A stretch of DNA of 64,000 nucleotides, from positions 27,336,687 to 27,400,686 of the forward strand of contig NC_082598.1 in NCBI RefSeq assembly GCF_030936135.1, given 5' to 3'. The stretch comes from Gavia stellata. Lineage: Eukaryota > Chordata > Aves > Gaviiformes > Gaviidae. Both the position numbers and the translations under genes were made by a program. Positions 1-11,900 of this stretch are shown piece by piece. The notes beneath the pieces were generated by a model. The model worked only from the letters and a program-made list of their open reading frames with translations, searched no databases and was not told where the DNA came from. Positions within the stretch are counted from its first letter, which is position 1; each line of letters starts with the position of its first letter.

Positions 1-3000
1 TTTAAATTCTGTTACTGTTAATATTCAGCGTCTGGAATTCTGTAGAAGTTGGCAGTGAAGTGCTGCAGTAGTATTATGATGTAATAGATTCTGCATGTTA
101 GACGCTTACAGAATAAACTCAGTGCTAATTTATCTTTCTTTTGGAAATCTGTAATTTGTAGTGAAATAAACTTATAGCTTGTTGGAATTCGGAAATCTTG
201 TTTAAATGCTTTTTAAGGAGCTATTTTAGCTTACTTTAACCCTATTAATTTTGATTTGGAAGCAAAACCCTTTTTGTTTTCTTCTTAATCTTTATTCAGG
301 AATATATTTGTGTGTAAATCAGCTGGAATATTTTAGTGCTTTTTTTATTTGTAGTCATTACCAAGTTCTGGAGGGGAAAAAACCCAAGCCCGTTAGTTAA
401 CACCAGAGTACTTGAAAGAAACCAAGTGCTGCATCTTCTCAGTGGCAAGCAACAGGTCTGAACAACATGCCTTTCATTCCAGAAGCTAAACAAGATTCCA
501 ATTTTGGAATAGAATTGTGTTAGAATTTTCACATGTCAGTAACTAAACTGTTAAAGTGTTTGTGGTGGCCATGGATTAGTCTGAACGGTGGAGCATGTGT
601 CAACAGTGCTGTGTTAGAGTAGGTGAGTTCACATGGTTATTTGTACATGACTTCTGTAGTTCTTTTTTCCAAAGTGCGCAGGTGGCTTTTGCTTGTCTCA
701 GGCTGGAATCATAATATTTATCCTATCCCAAGCACCATTTTATATTCTATTCCATTTTGTAGATGGCTATAACTTCTCAACAGAGCAGACTTAGTTCATC
801 TCAAGTAGACTTTTTTTTAAAACAAGTAACTTAATTTGAAAAAAGCACAAAGAATAAAAAAAGTGAAGACTTGGTAAGAAACTGCGTGTTCCTTTTAAGG
901 TTAGAAGCTGAAACACACTTAGGTACTTCTCATAACACTGTTTGCAGGACCTTCTGTATGTACTTTGTCTTGAGTGATCTGTTTCTTAGATCCGTTACAT
1001 TATCTGCTTTGATTTCTTTTAGCGCACGCTTTGTCTTTGACGAAGTTCTTCTTGTAACAAGCCTAATATCTTGAGCTTGGTTAACTTACATCTTCTGGTA
1101 AGACACCTGGTCTTGATCTCAAAATTCTCTGAGATGTAAATGTGTATTACCCTTGCTTGTAACTAGGCGTAATTTGTGGAAAAAGCTACTCTAATTTTTT
1201 TTCTCTTATTCCAACTTTTGGTTAGTTAGGTTTTTTGGTTTGTTTGTTGTCAGCTTTTTCTTGTGAAATGAAGAAGTCTTTTAACATCGAGTATTTCTTC
1301 AAAAGGCTGCTTGTACATTTTCATCAACATAGCTCTGGGCTTGTAAGAGTTTCAGCATTTTCTTGAACATTCAAACTCTCCCATTTTCTTAAATGAAGTT
1401 GTGTAGTAGTATGTCCTACTTTTACATTTTTCCTACTGACACCAAAAGTAAAAGCAAAAGCTCCTGAGTACTGGTCTGCTTTAAATCTGTGACTAATATT
1501 TGCTCTTTTTATTTCAACCTTTCAGGGTTTTCAGCTATTGAACTGTATCTGAGTTCTCAATGCAATCCTTTTTGCAGTTGCTGCTTCCCAGAACAGTCTT
1601 CCCTTGTTCTTTCAGGGAGGGTTTGCAATCTTTATTTTTGGATGTGTTCTGTCAAATATGAAGGGGATATATTAGGAAATCATTTAGTATTCATCAGAAG
1701 GTATTTTGGATCCAAATTGACCAAAGGATCCAGAGGCTCTGATTTCCACCCCCCCGCCCTGCCCCCCCCCACCCCCCGTCAGCACCACCACCACTTAACT
1801 TACTCTTCCAGCAGTAGGTTGCCTGAACATCATATTCCGCTGCTAATTATAAAGTATTTGAGTTATCAGACAATACTAGCTGCTGTACTACTAGAATAAT
1901 CTGTGTTGTTGATCCGTTTTTCAGCTAGATCTTGGTTGTTGTGGGTTTTTGGTGTTTCTTTTGTTTTGGTTTTTTTTTTTCCATGGCTATTTATTTCCCC
2001 TTTCTTTTAATTTTGTGTGGTAATTTCTAGTTGTAGCCCTTATTTTATTTGTGATCCAGAATGGGCTTTCAGTAAGAGTTGTTCTCAGCTGGAAAATGAT
2101 TTTATTTTATTTTTTGCTATACAAACATTCCATTCTTAACTCTTATTCACACCTTTGGTGCGTAAATCTTTCTTGTGTTCAGTTTAACTGAAGTGTAGGA
2201 GATAAGGTTTTCAGAACTGTGAAATAAAATACATGATGTGGTACAGACTGCCCTGATTTTGTTCTTATGGAATATAATCACGGATCCCTAGGCATAAACT
2301 ATTCTTAGTGACAGTTTCATCTTTAATTTTTACTTCATTGTAACAGCTATTGGGTAATTGTGCTACTGTTGTGCTGGAAAATCTGTAATTCTGGTTTGGA
2401 GGAAAAAAAAAAAGGTATTACAACTGATGGCACAAAACCAATAACTAGATGTCCTCTGACAAATTTTTCTTTAATGTGAAACTTGCTCTTTTCCCTAGTT
2501 TGAATTGATGGTGTCTACTAGCCATCCAGAAGCTTCCATAAGCAAGCTTTGTAGCTTAAGTTTTAGCATACATATTTGTATTTTTGAATTATTAGTGATT
2601 TTTCTCCTTCTGACTCACTGTCTTATCTTTCCTGGACAGATTATAAGCAGTAAGGTGACTTTTTTCTTCACATTTACAGAACATGCATCGTTCCACTGAA
2701 TTTTATCAGGTTACTGCTTAATGAGAATCTCAAATATCTCTTGTCTTCTTGCTTAGCTCTGGTAGGCACTTGATATATCTTCGACATTTTTGAATCACAT
2801 GGATTCAAATTCTCTTCAATAACCCTCACTGAACCACATCCGTTATCTTAAATACCCTCTTGTCTGAGGAGGTGGTTTGATGCCAGTTAGGTTACTCCAG
2901 TTAATACTGTTTTGATTTGGTAGCTTCCCACAGAATAGCTGTGTAAATTTGATTGGAGATGGAAATTCTTTATTGCTACCACTAAGCTGATGGTTCTTTT

Positions 3001-4689
3001 AATCTGCTTAAATGTTTACTAAGATGTATTTTTTTGGTGTCTCTGTATTTAGTTCATGTTCCATTTCTTTTTTAATGTGCTTACCCCTCTTCCACCCTGA
3101 GTATTACAAGAAATATTCCAGAAACATTTCCTGTGACTGTTCATCTTAAATTTCTGCCTCCTGTTCTTTGTTGGCTGTTCACTCTAGCAAGCTACTTCCT
3201 AAATATATGCCTTCTTGCTTTCTTCCTGCACTGCCTGTGAAGTTAGTCCTGATTTATAAACATTCATATGAGAAGAAACATTTCTAGTTGGGAAGAGTAG
3301 ATTTGCTTAAGAAAAAGGGCATGCTAAATTCAAAAATGCTGTGAACTTGCACAACTTCATAAAATGAACAGGGGAAAAAAAGTTTAGTACTTTCCATCAA
3401 GTGATCTTTATTGCCGAATCTAAATTTTGTGCTAGAATTTAAAAAAATGTCAAGATTGCTTTTTTCTGTTAATAAAACCAAAGTCTTTGGACTGTTTTAT
3501 AGTTGACCTCAGATATTTGTTTTGCTTTGGAAGTGTCAGGAGAAAGAATTTCAAAAATTTGAAACTTTTGTGATTTATGCCCCGTATTTTAGTCCCCACT
3601 TTTTTTCTGGCCTTGATGGAAGAATGTGGAAGCTTACTCTGCAGTGGCAGTTTTAAATTCTACTTGGCTTTAAAGACAAACTAAGTTTGTGTTAATCCAA
3701 TTAGAAAAAAACTAGAGTATTTTATTTTATGATTTTATTTTATATTTATTCCACTGTTGAAATGCACCACAATATGTCTGCGTCCTGAGTTTGCTTCATA
3801 TCTTACTATCTCTAAAAAATAGAGGGCTTTTTGTTTATTACCTGTATTCACACATCAGAGTTTATCTAACAAACTGGAACAAAACTGTGCTGTAGAAAAA
3901 CAGAAGTTTTCAAAGGACCAGAATATAGATATATTGCAGCATTCACCTTCCAGTATCTATTAGGAACCTTTAAATAAATATACATTTTTCAGCATTTACA
4001 AACAGCTGTATTGTGGTTAGTCATGATCAATAATTCAGTATGCTCAAAAATGAGTTCCAAACACGATATCCATAACTTTTTCTTATATCAAATATAACTT
4101 TGAATAGAAGATTCCCCCAAAGTTCATGCCTTTACAAATTGTAGTTATCTAGGAAAGGACACTTCTATAATTGCAGTGTGAGCTTTCAGTAATTGACAAT
4201 AGATTATTGTTCCTGACCTCAGAATTCAGGGTACTTAAAGATTATTAAATAGTGTCATGTATATGCGCAAAAACTTTTGTGCAGTAGTGAATAAGTTGAA
4301 TTTAAAACTTTAACTCAGAATAGGGAAGGTCTGACTTTCTATTGTGGGATGGTTTGGTGTGTGGTTTTTTTTTTTTCTTTTCCCTAACACTACTAGTCTA
4401 TTTCTAAATCTGCAGTGCTTCTTGTAGTCTGTCTTTTATTGCAGCAAGCCATTTATAGATGTGTTGGTGTAGCAGATACCTGTGGAAATGGTATAACCGG
4501 TTACTGATATAAATCAGTATTTAATGGAAGTGTTTGGTGGCAAAATTGAGGATATGTTAGCCAAAGGCAGTGGCCTTTCAAAATTACAGGATCATTTTAC
4601 TGTGATGATATTGTTAACATCAGAAGTCAAACTAGCTAGTTGTTTGTTTTATGTTGTTCTACATTTTCTTTAAAAATTATGTGTTTCAG
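1..4689 (+). other. SLC30A9: SLC30A9 intron (3' part), no exon seen
   Basis: AT-rich intronic sequence that ends in a pyrimidine-rich tract and an AG acceptor directly before the first visible coding exon. I looked for the preceding SLC30A9 exon and did not find it, so it should lie upstream of this window. The stretch has a C-rich low-complexity patch at about 1747-1783 and several T or A homopolymers, but no convincing gene or interspersed repeat. Short open frames here have no coding character. Confidence 0.75.
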
Positions 4690-4819
4690 AGCAATTCATG
4701 ATGTTAAAGCCACAGACATGGGAATGAGCAAAGTGAGATTCAAGGCAGAAGTAGACTTTGATGGACGGGTTGTTACTCGTTCTTACCTGGAAAAACAAGA
4801 CATTGAACAGCTGCTACAA
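4690..4819 (+). CDS. SLC30A9: SLC30A9 (zinc transporter 9), third-last coding exon
   Basis: This exon encodes part of the C-terminal domain of SLC30A9 (ZnT9), a cation-diffusion-facilitator family member. The family moves zinc across membranes, and ZnT9 is implicated in zinc export from mitochondria; it was earlier described as the nuclear-receptor coactivator GAC63/HUEL. The exon is 130 bp: one base completing an Arg codon, then 43 codons that begin AIHDVKATDMGMSKVRFKAE and end EKQDIEQLLQ, which I recognise as near-identical to vertebrate SLC30A9. It is bounded by a TTTCAG acceptor and a CAA|GTATGT donor and ends in phase 0, matching the next exon. The frame stays open for a few codons into the intron, which is not biologically meaningful. 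The transmembrane part of the protein is encoded upstream of the window. Confidence 0.95.
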
Positions 4820-7222
4820 GTATGTTTAAAAAAATTATTTTGTAACTTCCAGTATTTGATATTTATTTTCCAATTTCAAGTATGTCTAAACCCAAGATTT
4901 TTCAAGTAGGTGAGATATCTGCAATCCTTCAAAATGAAGAAGTGGAATATGTTTTCACTTTGTGTTAGTGTGTTAAATATCTGTACACAGAATCATGTGC
5001 TGCTGAAATGGAGCTGCTTCTGGGCTGAGTAGGGCCTGGGTAGGAGGAGGGCAGGTTTTTTGAATTCAGTTTTTTGTTAGAAAATACAGATTTGTCTAAT
5101 AATTTTGATGAGAACATAATTATTCCAATAAATTTTTATTGAATTACAAGAGTTCTCATTAAAACTGGAAGCCTGTCACCTGAGAAAAACCATCTGTTTT
5201 GGCAGACCCATTTGCTTTGGGTGCTGAAGATGCAGTGGTACGGTTTACAGATCCTGCCAGTCAGACTAGGCTTGAATATGGATTGTTTGCATCACATGAC
5301 TTAGCATTTTGACGGCGTTTAACAATTAACCACCCTTAAGTAAGTGTCTGTCTGTGATTTTAGTGTCATTCAGAGTATCTTTTCTTAATTCCTCTCTTCA
5401 ATATATAGAAATGCAAAACTGCTTTCAGCTGGATTCTACAGGGCAAAGCTATGAATTAAGGAATAATTTATCTAAATTACAAGGAGAGTTTTAAGAGGGC
5501 AAAATGTTTAGCTTGCTTACCCATTTTCACCAGTAACTTGCTTATATACATTTGATTGTGTACCTACAAGGTTTCTTTCTTTGCTGCCCTTTCAAAATGA
5601 AAAGTGTCAGATGTCTGCATTTTATATCTGTCCATTAAACATGACTTGGAAGTTACCTGAGTTTACATTTAAATTACTGTGATTTTTTAAACCATTAGTC
5701 AGTGTCCCAGTTTTTAAAAAGTCCCGCCCTTTAATGGCAAAATAAGAATGTATGTATATTATATATAGAGTGCAATAAGTGATCTGTTCATGTATTGGAT
5801 TTCAGTTTAATACATTTTTGAGAGGAAGAGTGCTATTAGCTTTGTACAGCTGAGGCACTGCAGGTTTGCTTGGTTTTATATTGCCAAGTCTCAGTTGCTT
5901 TGCTGTTGCAGCTGTTTAGTGCGCTACTTTTCTTTTCAAAGGCTTTGTTAGCTTTTGTTCTTTACCCACTGTTTTGCTTTGGCGATTGCATGCAACCTTT
6001 GCTGGTTCTTCCAACTAGTATTGTTGGGAAAGTTCTTCCTGATTGTTTCTAGGTTGGCAACTGTTTCTTACACAGGTCATTGTAGTTTCATGGAGTAACC
6101 TTGTATCACTGATAAAACCGTTGTTGAAGGATAGCCGCTTTCATCAGGACTCAGCCACCCGAAGTCAAGGGCAGACATGGAGCTTGCTTTTTGATCTATA
6201 GTTTTTCAAATAACTAGCTCATGCAACTAGCATTGCTATCAACATTACTCTTCCTAAAGTTATGAAATTTGTTGAAATGCTGTCATTCAGATTAATCTTG
6301 TTTCTTTTTCTTGTTAGACTTGCCCTGATCGTAGTCTTAGGTTACTGTGGTTGCGATATCTTTTAAGCTCACTCAATTGCATTATTCCTCTTCAGTTGAG
6401 GGTGGTGGGGTGGGGAGGAAATTGATGATGTGTTGTAGTTGTATACACAAGAAGAATTAGCTATTTAATAATTACTCTGTCTGTTAGCAATACTGCAGCT
6501 GTATCGCCTAAACTATGGCTGAGATGATACAGGGCAAATGACTTCTGGCCAACTTGGTGTGAGACTTCTAAGGAAAGCTCATGACAATGCTGTAATACCT
6601 GCTCTGGTGCTTCTGATGTCTGTGTTTTTTTGGGAGGGTGGAGCATAGCATCCTGTCTTCCTTAACCTCATTCCTTCAGTCTTGTATGCTATGAGTTCCT
6701 ATCAACTATCTTCAAGTTTTTTGATATTATGGAGGAGATGTATTTACAGCAGCATTCATAGTAATCCCTGTGGATTTTCAGATGAGTTGGTAATGTGATG
6801 CCCAGAGTAAGCAGTGTAATGGAATAGCAGGAATGTATGAAAGTGAGGAAAGAATACATAGGGGTACCCTGCTCTGCCTTGCTGTGAGCGAACGATACCC
6901 CAGAAACGTCTAGAAAATGAATAAAATTCTCTAAGCTTATTTGGAAAATAAAGGAGGAAAGCCATTAAAGGTAGAAGAAGGTTTTATATCAAGTGCAGGT
7001 GTAATGGTAAGCCAGCTGTTTTCATTTAATAGATGCTACTCTTCTGTGTCTTTGAGATGTAAGAACAGATGACATTTTGAAAGGAAATGGCAAAAGCTGA
7101 AAAGTGTTTGGTTTTTTGTTTGGGTTTTTTTCCCCCACTTGAAATATGTCAGGACCCTCTGTAGTGTTATTCCTTTCTTTTCTTTCCCTCATCTCAACCT
7201 CTTAAATTTGGTTTCTTTCTAG
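4820..7222 (+). other. SLC30A9: SLC30A9 intron between third-last and second-last coding exons
   Basis: A 2.4 kb AT-rich intron that begins GTATGT and ends in TTTCTTTCTAG. I see no exon, RNA gene or recognisable mobile element. A run resembling a T/A microsatellite occurs around 5748-5766. Confidence 0.85.
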
Positions 7223-7336
7223 GAAATTCAACAAGTGAAAACGCTTGAGGAATTAGAAGCCTTCATGCTTAAGCATGGTGAGAATATCATTGACACACTG
7301 GGAGCTGAAGTAGACAGACTTGAGAAGGACCTAAAG
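7223..7336 (+). CDS. SLC30A9: SLC30A9 second-last coding exon
   Basis: A 114-bp exon of exactly 38 codons, phase 0 at both ends. It continues the SLC30A9 C-terminal domain with EIQQVKTLEELEAFMLKHGE and then a DTLGAEVDRLEKDLK segment. The last part is acidic and heptad-like, and matches the known C-terminus of vertebrate ZnT9. The acceptor is TTTCTAG|GAA and the donor AAG|GTAAAA. It reads on in frame from the 4690-4819 exon and into the terminal exon at 8861. In cation diffusion facilitators the C-terminal region is soluble and regulatory; that role for this exon is inferred from the family. Confidence 0.95.
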
Positions 7337-8860
7337 GTAAAATTTAGCTGCTTATTAGGGAGTGCTTATTTCTGTGATATATTTTAAACAATATCACTGC
7401 ATCTGCTTTTTGGGATTTTGTTTGTGAATATGGGGGAGGGGAAAAGGTTGATAATCCTAATGCAAATTTTCTTGCTGTAGTATCATTAACTAGGTTCTAA
7501 CCAGCAGCAAATCCTTACTTTGCCATTGATTCATTTGTTATGTATTTAGTTCAATTTTATGCCACTGAAAAAAAATATTTTTCTGAAATGAGACCTGATT
7601 GTGTCTTTGTTACTGTATTCTCAGAATGTCAGGTTATTTTACAGGCTGTTGAATTCTGTTTTGGTTGTGAAGAAGCAAATTTCAATTTTATTTTCTTGCT
7701 TTTTTAAAATCTGGTACTTAGTATTGTATCAAATATATCAGTGTGTGATGAGGGCTTTACTCAACATTTTTGCTCTTATTGAAGCAGTACAGTGTTTACT
7801 TCTTTGATAAGCCTGTCATAACTTTCTTATAATTACTATTTTTTCATTCTGCGATTTAAATATCCTATGGTTGATGCAACGAAGGATTGTTTCCATTTTT
7901 AATTTTGTATTGTGGTATTAATCTTACCTTTTCTGGCATGAGTACAGAACTATAAGTATACTGACTGCTAGACAAATACAGTCCTGTCATGACTGCCTTT
8001 TCCAGTCATCAGGAGACACTGCTCAAGAGCATGTCTCTCCTTCTTATTATATTTGATAAATATTCTAGTTTTAGTTTCTATCCCTAGAGTGATGCTGTTT
8101 AAAAAATATTATTTTGATTTTTAGTTTAATTGCACCAGCAGATCCAGTTCTTCATGGTTTTTGAGGAGTAGGATCATGACTAATTATTTTATAAACATAA
8201 ATAGTTTTTTGGTATAAGCAGGGATTTCAGTGATTGTGTTGCTGTTGAATAAGCCTTACTAAATATGCTAGTCAGATTCATATGCTGGATGATTTTGAAG
8301 TCGGTGACTTTCAGTAAAGCTCTCATGGATTATACAGTCCATGTAATGACGATAACTTATTTCTACAATATCAGAAAATGCATATTTTGTAATAGAAACA
8401 GTATTTTGAATCTTTATAAATAGCTTTAATGGCATAGAACAAATTATTTCAGCAATCTTACCCGTTATCCAGGAAGGTATCTGTTAAAACTTTCTTAAAG
8501 TGAGATACATATGTGTTTATTTGGACAGTTAGTTTTATAAAAACTAACTTCCTTTTTAAAATCAAGAGAGCTGCTTCATACTTTATAAAGCATATGAACT
8601 AATTTATCTGTGATGTTGAAAAGTATTTGTCAAATAAACATGACGTAGCCTTCAAAAAATTGCTTATAGTATGGGCTATGTTTGTTGAAGCAATTCCTTA
8701 TTTTAAAGTAGTCCCTATGTTAAAATAGCCCCTATGTTACCAGAAAAGGGGATTTGTTATCCAGTTGCTAACATCATACCAGAAATATGTTATTTGTATC
8801 CATGTGCAAAAATGTGTTTTTAATATTTTCAATAGAATTTTTTTTTTTATTTTATTTCAG
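7337..8860 (+). other. SLC30A9: SLC30A9 last intron
   Basis: A 1.5 kb AT-rich intron, GTAAAA to a long T-rich tract and TTTCAG. An imperfect short direct repeat (CCCTATGTTA twice) lies at about 8711-8740. No exon or mobile element is recognised. Confidence 0.85.
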
Positions 8861-8905
8861 CAAAGAAATCCTGATGTTCGTCATGTGGATTTGGAAATAC
8901 TATAG
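8861..8905 (+). CDS. SLC30A9: SLC30A9 terminal coding exon with stop codon
   Basis: The last 14 codons plus a TAG stop. They encode QRNPDVRHVDLEIL, the conserved extreme C-terminus of SLC30A9. The acceptor TTATTTCAG|CAA follows a long polypyrimidine tract, and the phase (0) agrees with the previous donor. The exon is too short to be found by ORF length. The identification rests on the match to the family C-terminus and on correct splicing. The transcript continues as 3' UTR. Because upstream exons are outside the window, only about 96 residues of the protein can be read here. Confidence 0.95.
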   Translation, partial: QRNPDVRHVDLEIL

Positions 8906-11900
8906 ACTTGGCAGAAGAGATCTTCAGATTGCTACCATTTTGGAATGAAGTAACGTAAAGGGCTGAAAAGCTTCTGAAATTGCAGTGACCTCAGCACCAT
9001 ACCTTGCTTACTTTTGCTGTAGGCTTCCTGAACTGTTAGCACTGCTTCTGTTTCTGAAGAACGTGAGACTCGCAGACAAAAATTTCCATGGCAAAATGAA
9101 TTTTACAAAGCTGCTTGACTTAAATTCCACAGGAGAGTCTGTCAGAGTATATTTATTGCAATTCAGGACTTAAGACTTGAGGTTTAGGTAGGCAAATATA
9201 GCTGCCTGAAAATACACAACACACTTAGTTTTTCCATTTGTGTCCCTTTGCAGTCAGTTTGCACTTCTTTAGTTTCTTTCAAGATATCATTAAAGGTTCT
9301 TGGGAGATATTAAGATTAGCTAGGAAGAGTTTGTTCCAGTGGAACCTGCTGACCTTAAACTAATTGTAATATTTCAACTGTGTGATTGTTTCACAGTTTT
9401 TCTTTTCTATGAGATAAATTCTTTCAAATAGGCACTGGCCTTCTCTCAAGTACCATGACCTGGAAACATGCTGTTTGCCACCGTTATGATTACCAACCGC
9501 ACTTCAGAAAAATAAGGTTTTTCTCCTCAGTGGAGTCAGCTGTATGTGGTTAGCCAGAGTACGTTAAGTTACTGTGAAGAAATTACTGTGTAGAGATTTC
9601 AGTGAACTACTTCTGTTTAAATTTTGTTGTTCTTATTTGTAAATATCTTCAGATGTAATCTGGGAGATATTTATGATAGTGCTTATTAAAAGTTACCTGG
9701 CATTTTTGGCTTTTTATACTTTTAATAGGCTGTATTGCTAGATATGGCCTTTGCTAGAAGGTGTAAGAGATGTAGTTGGAAGTTACAATACTAAAAAATG
9801 TATTAGAACTATTTATAATTAAACAAATGAATACATTGTATTTTTAATTTATTTACCTCTAGACATTATCTGTTATCTGAATTCTAAACCACTTACTTTG
9901 TGTTTTTTAAGAATTGACCTTGCTTGTTTGGGAAAGTAAAGTAATTCTATCAGTGGTCCTCAACAATCCTGAGATAAGTGCTTAGAGTTTGTAACTTTGA
10001 AATGCGCAATTCTAGCACTGTATATAATTAGCCTCAAGGCTTTCTGCAGTAGGCACCCAAGTTGTAGTAGATTCTTTGAGACCCAGTCTTTATTAATAAG
10101 GCTGCGAGTACTGATCATGCAAGTTGAAATATAAGTGAAATAACTGCATATAAATAACTCTGAGGAAAATCCTTTATACACTTCAACATGTTTCAGTAAA
10201 ATGAGAATTGCTTATGGGTGAGAGGTGGTAATAAGACCCTCCTAGTGACTCAGTTGCTGAGTAGTGAGTGACTTGCTGAAAGAAGAAATGTTGTTATGAA
10301 ACACAAGTCTTCAAAAATCAATTTAAAATGAAATGATAAGCATTGCAGCAAATAATAATTGTGGAGGGCAATATGTCCAGATTTGACTAAAAGCTTTTTA
10401 GAATGTTTTTTTCATACTAAGTGTGACTTCCCAGTGAATTATGAGAATTTAAAAAAGCATGCCTTTTGACAACTGCAAAGCACTTCGTATGCTGGTCATT
10501 TTAAGTAGAAAAACATTCCAGAGTTTAGTTACAGACGGGACTTCACATACAGTAATTGTGGGTGAAGGGATCTCTTTAGTATCCTTGTCCATAATCCCTA
10601 TTCACCGGTGGCTTCTTTATAGCTTATTAGCTTATTATGGCTAATCCAAAAGAAGGCTTACTTTATCTGGTTTTCTCCTATTGTAGAACTAGTTATTATA
10701 TTTAAGTCTGATGATTTGAAATGCAGTTTAAAGGTAGTTTGGAAGTGTACTGTATCAAGTAAATACGGCATATTTTAGCACATTATGTCATTTACCTTTC
10801 TCCTTGCCCTTCCATGTAAACTTAATCTCATCTCAGTATGCACTCTGCTGATGTTTGTCTTATTCATGAAGAGCACTGGAATCTGATAATGCATAACCTC
10901 TTTCCTTCTTCCTAGAATATTTACATGGATTTTGAATTTGAATAAACACTTTAATAAACCCATTATTCTGGAAATCTTAAAAACCTGAAGAGAAGTAAAA
11001 CTGGGAAAATGTTCTTACTGGGGAGGTTAGTGGAGACAGCCAATGTGATAAAAGTGCGTTGTATCCTAGAGTTACCGATGAATGAGTAGTGTTAATGTGC
11101 ACTTTGCAGGGCAGACATTTCGCTGAGAGGTTAGTAAATGTTATCTCAGTACTGAAGTGTTCCCGTATCTTGTTTAAGAGGAGGCATGAGTTTATATTCT
11201 TACAGGGCATCTGCTCCAAAAGCCTATAAAATGTTTTGTTACTCATCAGAGATGTGATTCGTCTGAATTCTGATCTTAATTTCCTTATCTGAGTCAGAAG
11301 CATACCCATCCACACACCTTTTGTATTCCAGGATAAAAATCAGATCTTTGTCTTCCAGTTACGTTACTGATTGTAGCATCACAATATGTTAAATTTAAGA
11401 TGCCAGAACTTGAATGTTTTTGGGTACATAACAGTTGCAGAGTTTGAGGACCCAGTTCCACTTTTAAAAACGACCTGGATGATGATGTACCACAAAAAGG
11501 CAGGCAGTACCTTGTAAGTTTGCATGTCTTGCAGTTGGATGAAAATATGAATTCATTGAGCCTGTCAGGTTGGAAAGGAAAAATAATTCCAAGCTGTTAC
11601 ATTTTAATAAATATTATAATTTGCAGATAGTTTTTAACAGTTTTATCATTTTTACTGCTTTTTTTCTTTGACTTTTCTTTTAGACTTTATGGTCTAAAAC
11701 TTGAGGTGATGTGGGTCCAGTACTTAGTTTACTTTTTGTTTTAGTGTTTTTGGGAAAAATGTTTAGCTAATATATTTACATGATAGAATCCTCAGATTTA
11801 AAAACTTATGAAGTGTGGAGGAGTCGATTTTTTTCTTTATCACAAATGCAATTACATAATGTTTCTTTTAGATTGATTTTAAGGAAAAGGAGTGAGGATT